From: Oscillatoria princeps RMCB-10
GTDB taxonomy: Bacteria > Cyanobacteriota > Cyanobacteriia > Cyanobacteriales > Oscillatoriaceae
DNA length: 64,000 nucleotides
Assembly: GCA_019359235.1 (NCBI GenBank)
Contig: JAHHHT010000011.1
Coordinates: forward strand, 1 to 64,000
Reading direction: 5' to 3'
Within the stretch, counting starts at the first letter, position 1, and each line of letters starts with the position of its first letter. The notes beneath the pieces were generated by a model. The model was not told where the DNA came from, ran no database searches, and worked only from the letters and a program-made list of their open reading frames with translations. Made by a program: the position numbers and the translations under genes. Of this stretch, positions 7,416 through 17,938 are shown in pieces.

Positions 7416-10217
7416 TCATCTCCACTCCCCTTGCAAAACAAAAGCCGCCCAGTAATACGGCAACTTCCACTGCGTCTCTTGCCACATTTCCAACTGCGCT
7501 TCTCGCAGAGCTGTAGCCGCCGGCTTGCCTTCTTTGAGCATTTTCTGATAAAATCTCCCCATCAGCTCAGCTGTCGCTCGGTCATCAACCTTCCACAAGG
7601 ATACCACAACTCTGGGAGTGCCGGCGTACATGAACCCTCTGGTCAGCCCCACCAGCCCCTCTCCTTTAATTTGCTTGCCCAGCCCCGTTTGACAGGCGCT
7701 CAGCACTACTAAGTCCGCCGGCAAGTTAAGATTGAATATGTCATTCAGCCGCAAAAAGCCGTTTTGCAAATCGCCCTTTTCATCGAGCAAAGACAGGACA
7801 ATTCCTGAAAGTTCAGGTTGCTGGCTGTTGGCGAAACCGTGCGTGGCGAAATGCACGATGCGGTACTGGCTGAGTTCTGAGGAAGTTGCTGCAGAGCGAC
7901 TGGCGGCGAAACCGAATGCCTGGAAGCGCTGCGCCTCGGGTACGAGGGAGAGAATCTGCTGCGCTTCTGTGCGCGTGAAGGGGAGCCGGTTCCAAGCAAC
8001 ACCGGCATCTGCAGCGGCTCTTTGCAGCTGTTGCGCTTCCACCGGCACACTTCCTGACGGTACAATTCCCCTGACTCGCTCGTCATCAGTGCCAAATACC
8101 GGATCTGCGATAACCGCCAGTGTTTTGGGAGCCGGTTGCCTTTTTTCTGTGTCGCGCCGCAGAATAGCTAAAGCGGAGGCGGAGGGCAGATTGACAATTT
8201 CACGCTCTTGTATTATGGGGATATAATCGCTATTATTTCCGGGTGCCGGTAAGGCGGCGAAGGGGATATACTGGAGGATGCCGTCGCTGACGACAAGCAA
8301 TCGTTTTCCGGCTAACTGTTGCAGAGCCGGTGCCAGAATGATATCGCTGAGGGCTTTGGCTGCAGCTGTTAAGCGTGCCGGTGACGCCCGCTCACCGAGA
8401 GTCAGAGCATCCCGGAAAGCTTTGGCGGCTTTTTCGATGTCGGCGCGGGGGGGAAGTTCGTAGCTCGTGATGCCGGTTTTTGTCACCGCCCACAGATAGC
8501 TGCGCTTCTCACCCAAGGAGTATTCTAGCAGCAAAGTGCCCTCATCGAGCACCTGCTGCTGAATTTCTGGAAGAGTCAGGGGTTGTGGCTGGGTGAGGGC
8601 GGCGTAGCGCGGGCTGGTGGTGCGGATTTTCCCTCTCACGTCCTCGTAGTAGCTGAGGAGAAATTCCCGCTGTCTGTCTAACTCGGCTATCCAGGTTGGG
8701 TCGATGTTGCTAGCCAGCAGCAGCGCCCGCTGCTTTTCTGTTGCGTCGAGTTGCTGCACCACAGTGCTTTCCTCCTGCAATAATTCGGGGCTGACACCGG
8801 CACGGATATCGGCACCTGCTTCTGCGAGGAGTTCCAGCAAAGTGCGAGCGCGGGCGCGTTCGGATGCGTGCAGGGCTTTGGCGTCGTAGCCAGAGTTGGG
8901 TTGCTGTTTGTGCAGCCGCATCAGCAAGTCGGTGTAGAGCTGGTAATAATCCTGGACTGTGGCAAAATAAGAGGTGCGAAGTTGCGAGCTGGCGATTTTG
9001 GTGCGCAAGTCTTCTATAATTTTTAGAGATGCTTCAATCTGAGACAGCGCTTCTGTGAGATTGCCCCTGTCACGCTCCAGGAAAGCGATATTGTAAAGGG
9101 CGGCGGCTTCTGAGCTCCTGTCGCTAGCGGCGCGGAAAAGGGAAAGGGCTTGGCTGTAATAGTCGAGGGCTTTCTGCTTTTCCCCCAAGTCGGAGTAGGC
9201 TAGAGCGATACTGTTGAGGGTGAGGGCTTCGCCGCGCCTGTCGCCAGCGGCGCGGCGCAGCGGAAGGGCTTGGCTGTAGTAGTCGAGGGCTTTCTGCTTT
9301 TCCCCTAAGGAGCTGTAGATATTGCCGGTGCTGTTGAGGGTGGTGGCTTCCCCGCCGGTGTCGCCAACGGCGCGGAAAAGGGAAAGGGCTTGGCTTATGT
9401 AGTCGAGGGCTTTCTGCTTTTCCCCTAAGTCAGAGTAGACTAAACCGGTGCTGGTGAGGGTGGTGGCTTCCCCGCCGGTGTCGCCAACGGCGCGGAAAAG
9501 GGGGAGCGCTTGGCTGTAGTAGTCGAGGGCTTTCTGCTTTTCCCCTAAGTCGTCGCAGACTAAACCGATGTTGTGGAGGGTGGTGGCTTCCCCGCCGGTG
9601 TCGCCAACGGCGCGGCGAAGGGGAAGCGCTTGGCTGTAGTAGTCGAGGGCTTTCTGCTTTTCCCCTAAGGCGGAGTAGACAAAACCGATGTTGTTGAGGG
9701 TGACGGCTTCCCCGCGCCTGTCGCCAACGGCGCGGATTAGGGGAAGCGCTTGGGTTATGTAGTCGAGGGCTTTCTGCTTTTCCCCTAAGTCGTCGCAGAC
9801 TAAACCGATGTTGTGGAGAGTCAGGGCTTCCCAGCGCTTTTCACCGGCAGCTCGAAACAGCGGCAGCGCCTGAAGATATTTCTCAACCGCCGCCTTCAGG
9901 GATTCTGCTGTGCCTTGGTTGCGCAGCTGCTCTCCCTCTTGAAACAGCTTTCTAGCACCGGCGCTCGCATCTGGGGGTGAGTCGGTTTCTGGCTCTTGCG
10001 CCACTTTTACTGGGGGAAAGTCTAGCACCGGCACGCCATCCCTCAGCGACACCGGCACCCCTTGACTGATTGGATTTTTTGTGCTATGTTTTCTTTCCCC
10101 TTGCGCCAAAGCCGGTGGAGTGCCGGCACTTGTCAAGACAAGCTGCAAACTCGCCAGCACAGCCATGCCGGTGCCGGCACCACCATTGAGCCAATTCCAC
10201 TGGACTGGGGAAAGCAT
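7416..10217 (-). CDS. Secreted TPR-CHAT domain protein (caspase-like), copy 1
   Basis: About 933 residues from ATG 10217 ([13 protein letters not shown]). A Sec-type signal ([21 protein letters not shown]) suggests export. Next come about seven tetratricopeptide units of 40 residues with the motif [15 protein letters not shown], then a coiled-coil link with [20 protein letters not shown]. The C-terminal CHAT domain carries His793 in VHFATHGF and Cys842 in LSACQTGLG, followed by [28 protein letters not shown] domains belong to the caspase/separase peptidase clan, so protease activity on a partner protein is plausible. The frame is open to 10619, but that part is a minisatellite, and ATG 10217 gives a start like that of the neighbour copy. 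It is a tandem duplicate of the next gene. Confidence 0.87.
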   Translation of the reverse strand: MLSPVQWNWLNGGAGTGMAVLASLQLVLTSAGTPPALAQGERKHSTKNPISQGVPVSLRDGVPVLDFPPVKVAQEPETDSPPDASAGARKLFQEGEQLRNQGTAESLKAAVEKYLQALPLFRAAGEKRWEALTLHNIGLVCDDLGEKQKALDYITQALPLIRAVGDRRGEAVTLNNIGFVYSALGEKQKALDYYSQALPLRRAVGDTGGEATTLHNIGLVCDDLGEKQKALDYYSQALPLFRAVGDTGGEATTLTSTGLVYSDLGEKQKALDYISQALSLFRAVGDTGGEATTLNSTGNIYSSLGEKQKALDYYSQALPLRRAAGDRRGEALTLNSIALAYSDLGEKQKALDYYSQALSLFRAASDRSSEAAALYNIAFLERDRGNLTEALSQIEASLKIIEDLRTKIASSQLRTSYFATVQDYYQLYTDLLMRLHKQQPNSGYDAKALHASERARARTLLELLAEAGADIRAGVSPELLQEESTVVQQLDATEKQRALLLASNIDPTWIAELDRQREFLLSYYEDVRGKIRTTSPRYAALTQPQPLTLPEIQQQVLDEGTLLLEYSLGEKRSYLWAVTKTGITSYELPPRADIEKAAKAFRDALTLGERASPARLTAAAKALSDIILAPALQQLAGKRLLVVSDGILQYIPFAALPAPGNNSDYIPIIQEREIVNLPSASALAILRRDTEKRQPAPKTLAVIADPVFGTDDERVRGIVPSGSVPVEAQQLQRAAADAGVAWNRLPFTRTEAQQILSLVPEAQRFQAFGFAASRSAATSSELSQYRIVHFATHGFANSQQPELSGIVLSLLDEKGDLQNGFLRLNDIFNLNLPADLVVLSACQTGLGKQIKGEGLVGLTRGFMYAGTPRVVVSLWKVDDRATAELMGRFYQKMLKEGKPAATALREAQLEMWQETQWKLPYYWAAFVLQGEWR

Positions 10218-10270
10218 ATCACGCCTCTGCTGAAAAGTCAACCCCATTCTAAACTGGGCATGGCGCATAG

Positions 10271-10480
10271 CGATTGTCAGCCGGTGCATAGCGATTGTCA
10301 GCCGGTGCATTGCGATTGTCAGCCGGTGCATTGCGATTGTCAGCCGGTGCATTGCGATTGTCAGCCGGTGCATTGCGATTGTCAGCCGGTGCATTGCGAT
10401 TGTCAGCCGGTGCATTGCGATTGTCAGCCGGTGCATTGCGATTGTCAGCCGGTGCATAGCGATTGTGAGCCGGTGCATTG
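10271..10480. repeat. 21-bp minisatellite, ten copies, upstream of CHAT gene 1
   Basis: Ten direct copies of CGATTGTCAGCCGGTGCATTG (ATAG or ATTG variant ends). Three bases in 21 vary between copies. Each copy on the minus strand contains an ATG in frame with the CHAT protein (MHRLTIA per unit). It lies 54 bp before the chosen start codon, so it is probably in the leader or promoter. Confidence 0.9.
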
Positions 10481-10568
10481 CCAAGCTCGAACGAGGAAAA
10501 GTGGGGTCGCACAGTATAGCACTAGCCAAATTGGTTAATGTCCTAAACAATTTGGCTGCTGCTATAAA

Positions 10569-10675
10569 GGGCCTTGGGCCTTGGGCCTTGGGCCTTCGAT
10601 TACTCCTGAAACCTAACACCTAACCCCTAACACCTAACCCCTAACACTTGACACCTAACCCCTGACACCTAACAA
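10569..10675. repeat. Heptamer and CCTAACCCCTAACA tandem repeats between CHAT genes
   Basis: Four GGGCCTT units at about 10569-10597, then eight or so variants of ACCTAACCCCTAACA up to 10675, directly behind the stop codon of CHAT gene 2. The same two-part arrangement (GGGG-rich unit then CCTAACCCCT) follows CHAT gene 1 at 7329-7412. Confidence 0.75.
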
Positions 10676-13534
10676 TCACCTCCACTCCCCTTGCAGCATA
10701 AAAGCAGCCCAATAATAGGGCAACTTCCACTTTTTCTCTTTCCACATCTCCAATTGTGCTTCTCGCAGAGCAGCAGCCGCCGGCTTGCCTTCTTTGAGCA
10801 TTTTGTGATAAAATCTGCTGATCAGCTCAGCCGTACCTTGATCGTTGACGCTCCACAAAGATACCACAACTCTTGGAGAACCGGCATACATGAAACCTCT
10901 TGTCAATCCCACCAGCCCTTCGCCTTTAATATCCGCACCCAGCCCCGTTTGACAGGCGCTCAGCACAACCAATTCTGCCGGCAAGTTAAGATTGAAGATA
11001 TCATTCAGCCGCAAGTAGCCATTTTGCCAATTGCCCTTTCCATCAAGAAGAGACAGCACAACTCCTGAAAGTTCAGGTTTCTCACTGTTGGCGAAACCGT
11101 GAGTGGCGAAATGCACTATGCGATACTGACTGAGTTCTGAGGAAGTTGCGGTTGAGCGATTGGCGGCAAAATCGAACGCCTGCTGGCGCTGTGTTTCGGG
11201 TACGAGGGAGAGAATCTGTTGCGCTTCCGCCCGCGTAAAAGGGAGCCGGTTCCAAGCAATACCGGCATCTGCGGCGGATCTTTGTAACTGTTGCGCTTCC
11301 ACCGGCACACTTCCTGAGGGTACAATTCCCCTAACTCGCTCGTCGTCAGTGCCGAAAACCGGATCTGCGATCACCGCCAGTGTTTTGGGAGCCGGTTGCC
11401 TTTGCGATGTGTCGCGCCGTATAATAGCTAGGGTTGAAGCCGATGGCAGATTGACAATTTCATATTGGGCGATGAGCGGCACTATCACAGCATCAGAGGT
11501 TATCGATGCCGGTAGAGCGGCGAAGGGGGTGTATTGCAAAACGCCGTCGCTGACAATCAGCAATCGTTTGAAGCCGGCAATTTTAGCCGGTTTGAGAATC
11601 ATCTCGGCGAGGAGTAAACCTCTGGCTGCTAACTGTTTTTGAGAAGCCAACTCACGGGAAGTCACAGCATCCCGGAAAGCTTTCGCGGCTTTTTCGATGT
11701 TGGCGCGGGTGGTAAGTTCGTAGCTGGAGATGCCGGTTTTGCTGACAGCCCAGAGATAGCTGCGCTCTTCCCCCAAGGAGTATTCTAGCAGCAAAGTGTC
11801 GTCATCGAGCACTTGCTGCTGAATTTCTGGCAAAGTCAGGGGGTGAGGCTGGGTGAGGGCGGCGTAACGGGGGCTGGTAACGCGGATTTGCGCTCTCACT
11901 TCCTGGTATTGGCTGAGGAGAGATTCGCGCTGTTTTTCTAACTCTGCTACCTGTGCTTGGGTGGGGTTGCTAGCCAAAAGCTGTACGCGCTGCTTTTCTA
12001 CCGCATCGAGTTGCTGCTGCAAAGTGCGTTCTTGCTGCAATAATTGGGGGTTAGCACCCGAACGAATATCCGCACCTGCTTCTGTGAGGAGTTCCAGGAG
12101 AGTTCGGGCGCGGGCGCTTTCGGTTGCGTGCAGGGCTTTGGCGTCGTAACCAGAGTTGGGTTGCTGTTTGTGCAGCCGCATCAGCAAGTCGATATAGAAC
12201 TTGTAATAACCCTGTACTGTGGCAAAATAGGAGGCGCGAAGTTCAGAGTTGGCGATTTTGCTGCGCAAGTCTTCTACGATCTTCACAGAGGCTTCCATCT
12301 GAGTCAGCGCTTGTGTGAGATTGCCTGTGTCGCGCTCAAGGTGAGCGATATGATAAAGGATGGTGGCTTCCTCTTCCCTCTTGCCAACGGCGCGGATAAG
12401 CGGAAGTGCTTGACTTATGTAGTCGAGGGCTTTCTGTTTTTCGCCTAAGGATTCATAAACCTTACCGATGTTGTGGAGAGTGGCGGCTCCTCCTTCTCTG
12501 TCGCCAAGGGCGCGGATAATTGACAGCGCTTGGCTGTAGTAGTCGAGGGCTTTCTGTTTTTCCCCTAAGGAATCGTACACTGTACCGATGTTGTTGAGGG
12601 TGACTGCTTCCCAGCGCCTGTCGCCAACGGCGCGGCGAAGTGGAAGTGCTTGGCTGTAATAGTCGAGGGCTTTTTGTTTTTCCCCCAAGGAGTTGTAGAC
12701 ATTACCGATATTGTTAAGGGTGAATGCTTCCCCGTGCTTGTCGCCAACGGCGCGGCGAATTGGCAGTGATTGATTGTAGTAGTCGAGGGCTTTCTGTTTT
12801 TCCCCTAAGGATTCGTACACCGCACCAATGTTATTGAGGGTGACTGCTTCCCAGCGCCTGTCGTCAAGGGCGCGGATAAGTGACAGCACTTGGTTGTAGT
12901 AGTCGAGGGCTTTTTGCTTTTCCCCTAAGGAGTGGTACACTACACCTATCATATATATAGTGCCGGCTTCCTCTTCTCTGTCGCCAAGGGCGCGGTAAAG
13001 CAGAAGTGCTTGGCTGTAATAGTTGACAGCTGTTTGTTTTTCCCCTAAGGACTGGTAGACTACACCCATATTGTACAGAGTGGTGGCTTGCCCGCGCTTG
13101 TCACCGGCAGCTCGAAACAGCGGTAGTGCCTGAAAATATTTCTCAACCGCCGCCCTCAGAGATTCTGCTGTGCCTTGATTGCGCAGCTGTACTCCCTCTT
13201 CAAACAATTTCTGCGCAGCGGTGCTCGCATCGGAGGGCGGGGGAGTTTCTGACTGTTGCGCCACATTCACCGAGGAATTGTCTGGCACCGGCATCCCATC
13301 GCGCAACCGCACCGGCATCAGAGCATCCGCACCTTTCCCCGCAAAGACGTGCCGGTGCTCCTCCCACCCCACCGGCACCCCTTGACTGATTAGACTTTTT
13401 GTGCTGTCTTCTCTTTCCTGCGCAACAGCCGGTTGAGCACCGGCACTTGTCAAGACAAGCTGCAAGCTCGCCAGCACAGCCATGCCGGTGCCGGCAGCAC
13501 CATTCCGCAAGTTCCACCCGATTGGGTTTGTCAT
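10676..13534 (-). CDS. Secreted TPR-CHAT domain protein (caspase-like), copy 2
   Basis: About 952 residues from ATG 13534 ([17 protein letters not shown]), with a GGAG element 12 bases upstream. The signal peptide [21 protein letters not shown] is nearly the same as in copy 1. About eight 40-residue TPR units ([23 protein letters not shown] type) follow, then the [21 protein letters not shown] link and a CHAT domain with His812 (VHFATHGF) and Cys861 (LSACQTGLG), spaced 49 residues apart as in copy 1. The two copies differ most in TPR number and in the linker after the signal peptide (here an extra [19 protein letters not shown]). That is consistent with tandem duplication followed by divergence of the recognition part. 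Substrate is unknown. Confidence 0.87.
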   Translation of the reverse strand: MTNPIGWNLRNGAAGTGMAVLASLQLVLTSAGAQPAVAQEREDSTKSLISQGVPVGWEEHRHVFAGKGADALMPVRLRDGMPVPDNSSVNVAQQSETPPPSDASTAAQKLFEEGVQLRNQGTAESLRAAVEKYFQALPLFRAAGDKRGQATTLYNMGVVYQSLGEKQTAVNYYSQALLLYRALGDREEEAGTIYMIGVVYHSLGEKQKALDYYNQVLSLIRALDDRRWEAVTLNNIGAVYESLGEKQKALDYYNQSLPIRRAVGDKHGEAFTLNNIGNVYNSLGEKQKALDYYSQALPLRRAVGDRRWEAVTLNNIGTVYDSLGEKQKALDYYSQALSIIRALGDREGGAATLHNIGKVYESLGEKQKALDYISQALPLIRAVGKREEEATILYHIAHLERDTGNLTQALTQMEASVKIVEDLRSKIANSELRASYFATVQGYYKFYIDLLMRLHKQQPNSGYDAKALHATESARARTLLELLTEAGADIRSGANPQLLQQERTLQQQLDAVEKQRVQLLASNPTQAQVAELEKQRESLLSQYQEVRAQIRVTSPRYAALTQPHPLTLPEIQQQVLDDDTLLLEYSLGEERSYLWAVSKTGISSYELTTRANIEKAAKAFRDAVTSRELASQKQLAARGLLLAEMILKPAKIAGFKRLLIVSDGVLQYTPFAALPASITSDAVIVPLIAQYEIVNLPSASTLAIIRRDTSQRQPAPKTLAVIADPVFGTDDERVRGIVPSGSVPVEAQQLQRSAADAGIAWNRLPFTRAEAQQILSLVPETQRQQAFDFAANRSTATSSELSQYRIVHFATHGFANSEKPELSGVVLSLLDGKGNWQNGYLRLNDIFNLNLPAELVVLSACQTGLGADIKGEGLVGLTRGFMYAGSPRVVVSLWSVNDQGTAELISRFYHKMLKEGKPAAAALREAQLEMWKEKKWKLPYYWAAFMLQGEWR

Positions 13535-13985
13535 GTCGCGCCCGCGCTCCAAAGTCAGTCCTCTTTTATAAAAGATAGCTGAGCCGGCATCCGCTCCACT
13601 GCAAACTCCCTCAATCCCAGAAGCTGGCGCTGAAATGAATTCGCTGAGTCATCAACCGGAGTCCAGATAAAATTATTTTCCCTCCCGCCCTCGATATCGC
13701 TACCATGCAAGCTATTGAGGCTATAGCCATATCCAAAAATATTATGATTTCCGTTTAAATGGCTTATAAAATGCCCGCTGCGGGCGCTCTCCACAGCTCC
13801 GGGGTGCGAAACCCGCCCGCAGCGGAAGGTACGCCAATTCCGCCCCGCCGGCACTGCAAGACTCACCGGCATGAAAGCGCTATGATTTACCGAGAGCGTG
13901 CGCAAGCAGCCGGTTTGTGCCGGCACTCCTCCGCTCGCCGGCACAGACGCGCCGGTGCACCTGTGAGGTCCGGCACGATTGCGTC
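13535..13985 (-). other. Leader of CHAT gene 2, duplicated upstream
   Basis: No gene on its own. The block at about 13530-13770 reappears, diverged, at about 13987-14220. Both contain TCATGTCGCGCC, TTTTATAAA, GAGCCGGCA, CAGATAAAATT, and CTACCATGCAAGC in the same order. Confidence 0.6.
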
Positions 13986-13991
13986 TGTCAT
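13780..13991 (-). pseudogene. 5' stub of a third CHAT gene
   Basis: Next to the second copy of the leader block there is a matching start codon (ATG 13991, minus strand) opening MTDAIVPDLTGAPARLC, in the same position as [11 protein letters not shown] in CHAT gene 2. Only a short frame follows and no TPR or CHAT sequence is left. The most economical reading is a third tandem copy that lost nearly all its body. The identification rests on the duplicated leader rather than on the protein. Confidence 0.4.
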
Positions 13992-14371
13992 GTCGCGCCG
14001 GTGCTGCAAAGCCAGCCCTATTTTATAAATGATAAGGGAGCCGGCACCAGCCCGCTGTACAATCCCGCAATGCCAGAAGCCGGGGCTGAAATGGATTCGC
14101 TTGAGTCATCAAACGGATTACAGATAAAATTGTCAGCCCTCCCGCTTTTGCTTTCGCTACCATGCAAGCACTTGAGGCACTAGATTCATAGCAATATTTT
14201 ATATATTACGTTTAAAGACTATAGAAAAAACAGTCGGGGGTTGCCGGCGGGGGTAGAATGGGACAGTGGGAAGAGGGAGCGCTGTAGGGCATTAGCCCAA
14301 CTACAAACTGTCCTTTGTGGGGGGAATAGCGGTATACTGTGCTGTGAGAGAGAGGTGGAAAGCAATCAACG
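13992..14371. other. Intergenic region with second leader copy
   Basis: Holds the diverged leader copy to about 14220. After it is a single GGGCATTAGCCCAACTACAAAC sequence near 14287-14310 related to the six-copy repeat at 57781. The leader of the molybdopterin enzyme gene follows. Confidence 0.5.
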
Positions 14372-14977
14372 ATGCTGGGTAAATTTTTCAAAAAGCCAGA
14401 AACAGAAGAGAGCGATCGCGTCCCCCCCGGTCAGTATTTGACCAAAGGATTCCCGGTGCTGACTTACGGAAACACCCCCCGCATCAGCATAGAGGAATGG
14501 CAATTGAAAGTGTGGGGCAAAGCCAAGGAGAAGACTTTCACTTGGGAAGAGATAATGGCGATGCCTCAAAACGACTTCACCGCTGATTTTCACTGCGTAA
14601 CCCGCTGGTCAAAACTGGACGTGAAGTGGACAGGCGTCAAAGTTACCGACTTCATGAAGTACATTGAGGTAGACCCCAAAGCACTTCATATCATGGAGCA
14701 CTGCTACGGAGGCTACACCACCAACATCTCCGTAGCAGACTTCGTGCGGGAAGAGAACTTTTTCGCCCACACCGTCTTTGGCGAGCCCCTACCCCCAGAT
14801 CACGGCGGTCCCCTGCGGCTGGTGGTCCCCCACCTGTACGCCTGGAAGAGTGCCAAATGGATTAACGGCTTAGAGTTCCTAGAAAAAGAAGAACTCGGCT
14901 TCTGGGAGCGCAACGGCTACAACCGGCGCGGCGAACCCTGGGCGGAGGAGCGCTACAGCGGCGCATTCGGCTTCTAG
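14372..14977 (+). CDS. Molybdopterin-dependent oxidoreductase, sulfite-oxidase family
   Basis: 201 residues matching the sulfite oxidase/YedY molybdopterin-binding fold. The Moco-ligand cysteine is in DFHCVTRWSKLDVKWTGV (about residues 70-87). The substrate/Moco contact regions HCYGGYTTNISVADF, GEPLPPDHGGPLRLVVPHLY and AWKSAKWINGLEF follow. No twin-arginine or other signal is seen, so it would be cytoplasmic, unlike YedY (MsrP). A HIP1 octamer GCGATCGC is near its start. The length is typical of the short bacterial forms that lack haem and dimerisation domains. The substrate is not known. It stands alone, with a purine-rich leader (GAGAGAGAGGTGG) upstream. Confidence 0.85.
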   Translation: MLGKFFKKPETEESDRVPPGQYLTKGFPVLTYGNTPRISIEEWQLKVWGKAKEKTFTWEEIMAMPQNDFTADFHCVTRWSKLDVKWTGVKVTDFMKYIEVDPKALHIMEHCYGGYTTNISVADFVREENFFAHTVFGEPLPPDHGGPLRLVVPHLYAWKSAKWINGLEFLEKEELGFWERNGYNRRGEPWAEERYSGAFGF

Positions 14978-15404
14978 GAAAGGGGCGCTCCGGCTGATTG
15001 CCGGCATATTGCGCCAACAGTGCTGAGCAACTCTTGATGATCGCGCGCGCTCAGCAGGGGGGGGAAAGCGAGGAATGTCTTTGGGTTTGGGATCGGTTTC
15101 AAGCCCGTTTCCGGGATTGCTTGGCCTAAAAATCTTCTCCTCCTACCCCCTGCTGAAATCATTGTCGCATTGATATGGGCTGCGCTTGCACAACCGGGAT
15201 GCTCCCTGGGATCGCACTGACTCCCCCCGCCCCCACAACAGCGCCCCAGCCATCTCTAATAAATAAGATTCAACCGGAAACAATGCCAGAGGGGTGCGTT
15301 TCTCCTGACCGGCTAGCGCAGGGGCTGTGTTAAGAGGCAGAGAGAGCGAAACCCCGCGCTTGCAGCGCTCTCGCTTCCCTGTAACATATCCGGGAGAACT
15401 GACA
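14978..15404. other. Intergenic region, no supported gene
   Basis: 427 bases without a convincing frame on either strand. The open frame running in from 15327 is judged to start at GTG 15405. Confidence 0.55.
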
Positions 15405-16256
15405 GTGAGCCTACAAGACACAAACTCCAACTCCGCCAAACAGCAAGTCGAACTGGAAAGCCGGCTAGAAGAATTAAGAAAAGAGAATGATAAACTGAGA
15501 CAGCAACTCAACTTATTGGAGGGGATATACGACTTCCACGCTACTAAAATAGCTGCCAAGGCGCAGGAGAGCTTCACAGTCTGGCTGAGAAATTCAGCCA
15601 TAGGCATTACCGCCCTAACCTTTCTGGGGGGGTTGAGCCTGATTCCGATCGTCATCGATTACATCAAGACGGAAAGCGTCAAGCGGGGTGTGGAAGAGAT
15701 AGTGAGGGGGGAAGCGGCGCAAGAGCTGCGCAACAGAATTGTGGAGAAGGCGACGGTTGAGGTAAAATCGCAGATTCAGGAGAAAATGAATCAAACCACC
15801 GAAGCCGCTGTAAAAGAGGCTGTGAGAGAAGCCTTGAACCGAGTCAATCTGCCGGCTCAGATAAAGACAGAAGTAGATGCCAATGTGATGACAATTTCCG
15901 ATGAGATTAAAAAGCAAAAACCAGCCAGTGAGTTCGTGCAAGTCGTCGAAAGCTCTGTTGGGGAAGGAAAGTACCTCGCTGTCGCCTACTCTTCTACCGA
16001 GAGAGCGGATTTAGAGCGGGAGAGACAGCGCGTTTTAAATGCCAGTGGCGGTGAGTTACCTCAGGGCTTAGACAGCCTGAAAATCTGTCCGCCCAAAGCG
16101 GGAAACCAGAGATTTGCCCTGGTTATTGGCGAGCCGGCACCCCTAGAGAAAGCCAGAGAGCGCGTCAAGCTAGCGATCGCCAACAACTTCCAAAAGGACA
16201 CTTACGCACTTCGCGCCAGCGATGCTTTTTTCGCCTACAGCGCCGCCTGCAAATGA
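15405..16256 (+). CDS. Membrane-anchored coiled-coil protein with SPOR-like C-terminus
   Basis: About 283 residues starting at GTG 15405 with GGGAG ribosome site at 15392-15396; an upstream frame from 15327 exists but lacks such a site. A charged coiled coil (VELESRLEELRKENDKLRQQ, about residues 14-40) leads to a transmembrane segment (AIGITALTFLGGLSLIPIVI, about 66-86). A long amphipathic region rich in E, K, A and R follows (about 90-180). The C-terminal 100 residues, with FALVIGEPAPLEKARERVKL and FQKDTYALRASDAFFAYSA, resemble a SPOR-type or similar alpha/beta fold. I do not recognise a named family. It is convergent with the aldehyde dehydrogenase gene, nine bases apart. Confidence 0.7.
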   Translation: MSLQDTNSNSAKQQVELESRLEELRKENDKLRQQLNLLEGIYDFHATKIAAKAQESFTVWLRNSAIGITALTFLGGLSLIPIVIDYIKTESVKRGVEEIVRGEAAQELRNRIVEKATVEVKSQIQEKMNQTTEAAVKEAVREALNRVNLPAQIKTEVDANVMTISDEIKKQKPASEFVQVVESSVGEGKYLAVAYSSTERADLERERQRVLNASGGELPQGLDSLKICPPKAGNQRFALVIGEPAPLEKARERVKLAIANNFQKDTYALRASDAFFAYSAACK

Positions 16257-16265
16257 GAGGTGGGA

Positions 16266-17642
16266 TTATTTGCCAATCATCCACTTCAGCAGAGCCAGCT
16301 TGCCTTCATAAGGCGCGTACCGCCATTTCAAATCCAGCAGGAAAGATTTGCGCAGCACGCTTTTATAGTGAGAGAAGGTATCAAAACTGGCTTTCCCGTG
16401 ATAGCTGCCAATGCCGCTATTGCCAACGCCGCCAAACGGCAACTCTGTGACGCCGACTTGCATCACGGTGTCGTTGATGCAGACACCGCCCGATGAGGTT
16501 TCCCGCAAAACTCGCTCTTGCTTTTGCTTATCTTTAGAGAAGAAGTAGAGGGCGAGTGGTTTGGGACGCTCGTTAACTTTGGCAATTGCTTCCGTTAAAT
16601 CTGTGTACTCAAACACCGGCAAGATAGGGCCAAAGATTTCATCTTCCATCACCGGCGCATCCCAGGAAGCACCGTCAATCACCGTGGGGGCGATGTACAG
16701 CTCATCCCGGTTGGTTTGTCCGCCGGCAATAATTTTACCCTCTCCGAGCAGACCCGCAAGCCGGTCAAACTGTCTGGCATTAATAATCCGCCCGTAGTCG
16801 GGGCTTTTCGCGGGATCGCCGCCGTAAAATTCGCGGATGCAGGCTTTAATACCCTGCAGCAAGTCTTGTTTGACGCTGCGGTGCGCCAGGAGGTAATCGG
16901 GGGCGATGCAGGTTTGACCGGCATTGATAAATTTGCCCCAAGTGATGCGTCTTGCGGCGGTTTCGAGGTCGATGTCGTCGCTGACGATACAGGGGCTTTT
17001 GCCGCCCAATTCCAGAGTCACCGGCGTCAGGGTTTTGGCGGCGGCTTCCATGACAATTTTACCGACTTTCGTGCCGCCGGTGAAGAAGATGCGGTCAAAC
17101 TTTTCTGCGAGCAGCTGCTGAGTGGTTTCGGCACCGCCTTCCACCACGGCAATGTAAGCGGGGTCGAAGGTTTTCTGGATGAGGTCAGTTACGGCGCGAG
17201 AGGTGTGGGCGGCAATTTCCGAGGGTTTGAGGACGGCGCAGTTGCCGGCGGCGATCGCACCGGCTAACGGAGAAATCATCAGCTGGAAGGGGTAGTTCCA
17301 AGGGCCCACAATCAAGACAACCCCCAGAGGTTCTGGATAAATTTGGGCTGCTGCCGGGAATTGCTCGATGGGTGCCGGAACTTTCTGGGGCTTCACCCAA
17401 GATTTGATGTGTTTGAGGGCGAAGTTAATTTCTGCAATTGATGCTATTTCAAAATATGCCTCGTACTCCGGCCTGTTCAGGTCAGCCTTGACGGCTTCAA
17501 CAATGGCGGTTTGGCTGTCGAGAATGGCTTGTTTGAGCCGCTGCAGCGAAGAAGTGCGAAAGGCGAGGTCTTTGGTTGTGCCGGTGGCAAAAAATTGCCG
17601 CTGCTGCTGGATGATGTCTGTGAGCGGCGATCGCGTGAACAT
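16266..17642 (-). CDS. Aldehyde dehydrogenase (class 3-like)
   Basis: 458 residues from ATG 17642, with a GGGAGA ribosome site at 17649-17654. An NAD(P)-dependent aldehyde dehydrogenase: the oxyanion Asn116 in VGPWNYPFQ, the general base Glu211 in LELGGKSP and the nucleophile Cys245 in AGQTCIAPDY are all present. FTGGTKVGK is the nucleotide-binding turn. The short length and the hydrophobic C-terminal tail (YAPYEGKLALLKWM) fit the class 3 fatty/apocarotenal aldehyde dehydrogenases known in cyanobacteria (slr0091-like). There it oxidises long-chain or apocarotenoid aldehydes to acids. The frame is open upstream of 17642, but the family starts near MFTRSPLTDII. Two HIP1 octamers lie within it. 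Confidence 0.92.
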   Translation of the reverse strand: MFTRSPLTDIIQQQRQFFATGTTKDLAFRTSSLQRLKQAILDSQTAIVEAVKADLNRPEYEAYFEIASIAEINFALKHIKSWVKPQKVPAPIEQFPAAAQIYPEPLGVVLIVGPWNYPFQLMISPLAGAIAAGNCAVLKPSEIAAHTSRAVTDLIQKTFDPAYIAVVEGGAETTQQLLAEKFDRIFFTGGTKVGKIVMEAAAKTLTPVTLELGGKSPCIVSDDIDLETAARRITWGKFINAGQTCIAPDYLLAHRSVKQDLLQGIKACIREFYGGDPAKSPDYGRIINARQFDRLAGLLGEGKIIAGGQTNRDELYIAPTVIDGASWDAPVMEDEIFGPILPVFEYTDLTEAIAKVNERPKPLALYFFSKDKQKQERVLRETSSGGVCINDTVMQVGVTELPFGGVGNSGIGSYHGKASFDTFSHYKSVLRKSFLLDLKWRYAPYEGKLALLKWMIGK

Positions 17643-17938
17643 TCTGATTCTCCCGATGCTAATTTTACCCGCACTGATATAAGGGTGCGCGAGATGGCAG
17701 CGCCCTTTTAAGCGAGTGAGCGTCAATATTCAATCTTATACCCTAACTTTTTGTCAGGAGACAGCAGTCTGCTGGACAGTCTGTACCGTGAGCCGGCTGT
17801 GGGGTGTTCTGACGCCACAGGAGATTCTCCCCTTCTGTTCTTGTGGCACTCCAACCCTTGCCCTGACATCTGCGAAGGATGGGGCTGTTAGTGGCGAGGG
17901 GCTGCCGGTGGGCCGTTTTTGGTGGTGAGTGGGGCCTG
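17643..17938. other. Intergenic, nothing recognised
   Basis: 296 bases with no supported gene or clear repeat. It separates the aldehyde dehydrogenase and the unknown minus-strand gene. Confidence 0.5.

Noticed and set aside
10249-10538. Proteins made of APADNRN or CDCQPVH repeats in other frames of the minisatellite
   Set aside because: A repeat unit divisible by three leaves all frames open. No ribosome site or non-repeat domain is present.
10218-10619. N-terminal extension of CHAT protein 1 with MHRLTIA repeats
   Set aside because: It would put ten repeats before a clear signal peptide. CHAT gene 2 begins at the equivalent of ATG 10217, and the open frame is explained by the 21-bp period.
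7385-10675. Telomere-like CCCTAACC runs
   Set aside because: They are short bacterial heptamer/octamer repeats in gaps and recur at 52739; no chromosome end or hairpin telomere is indicated.
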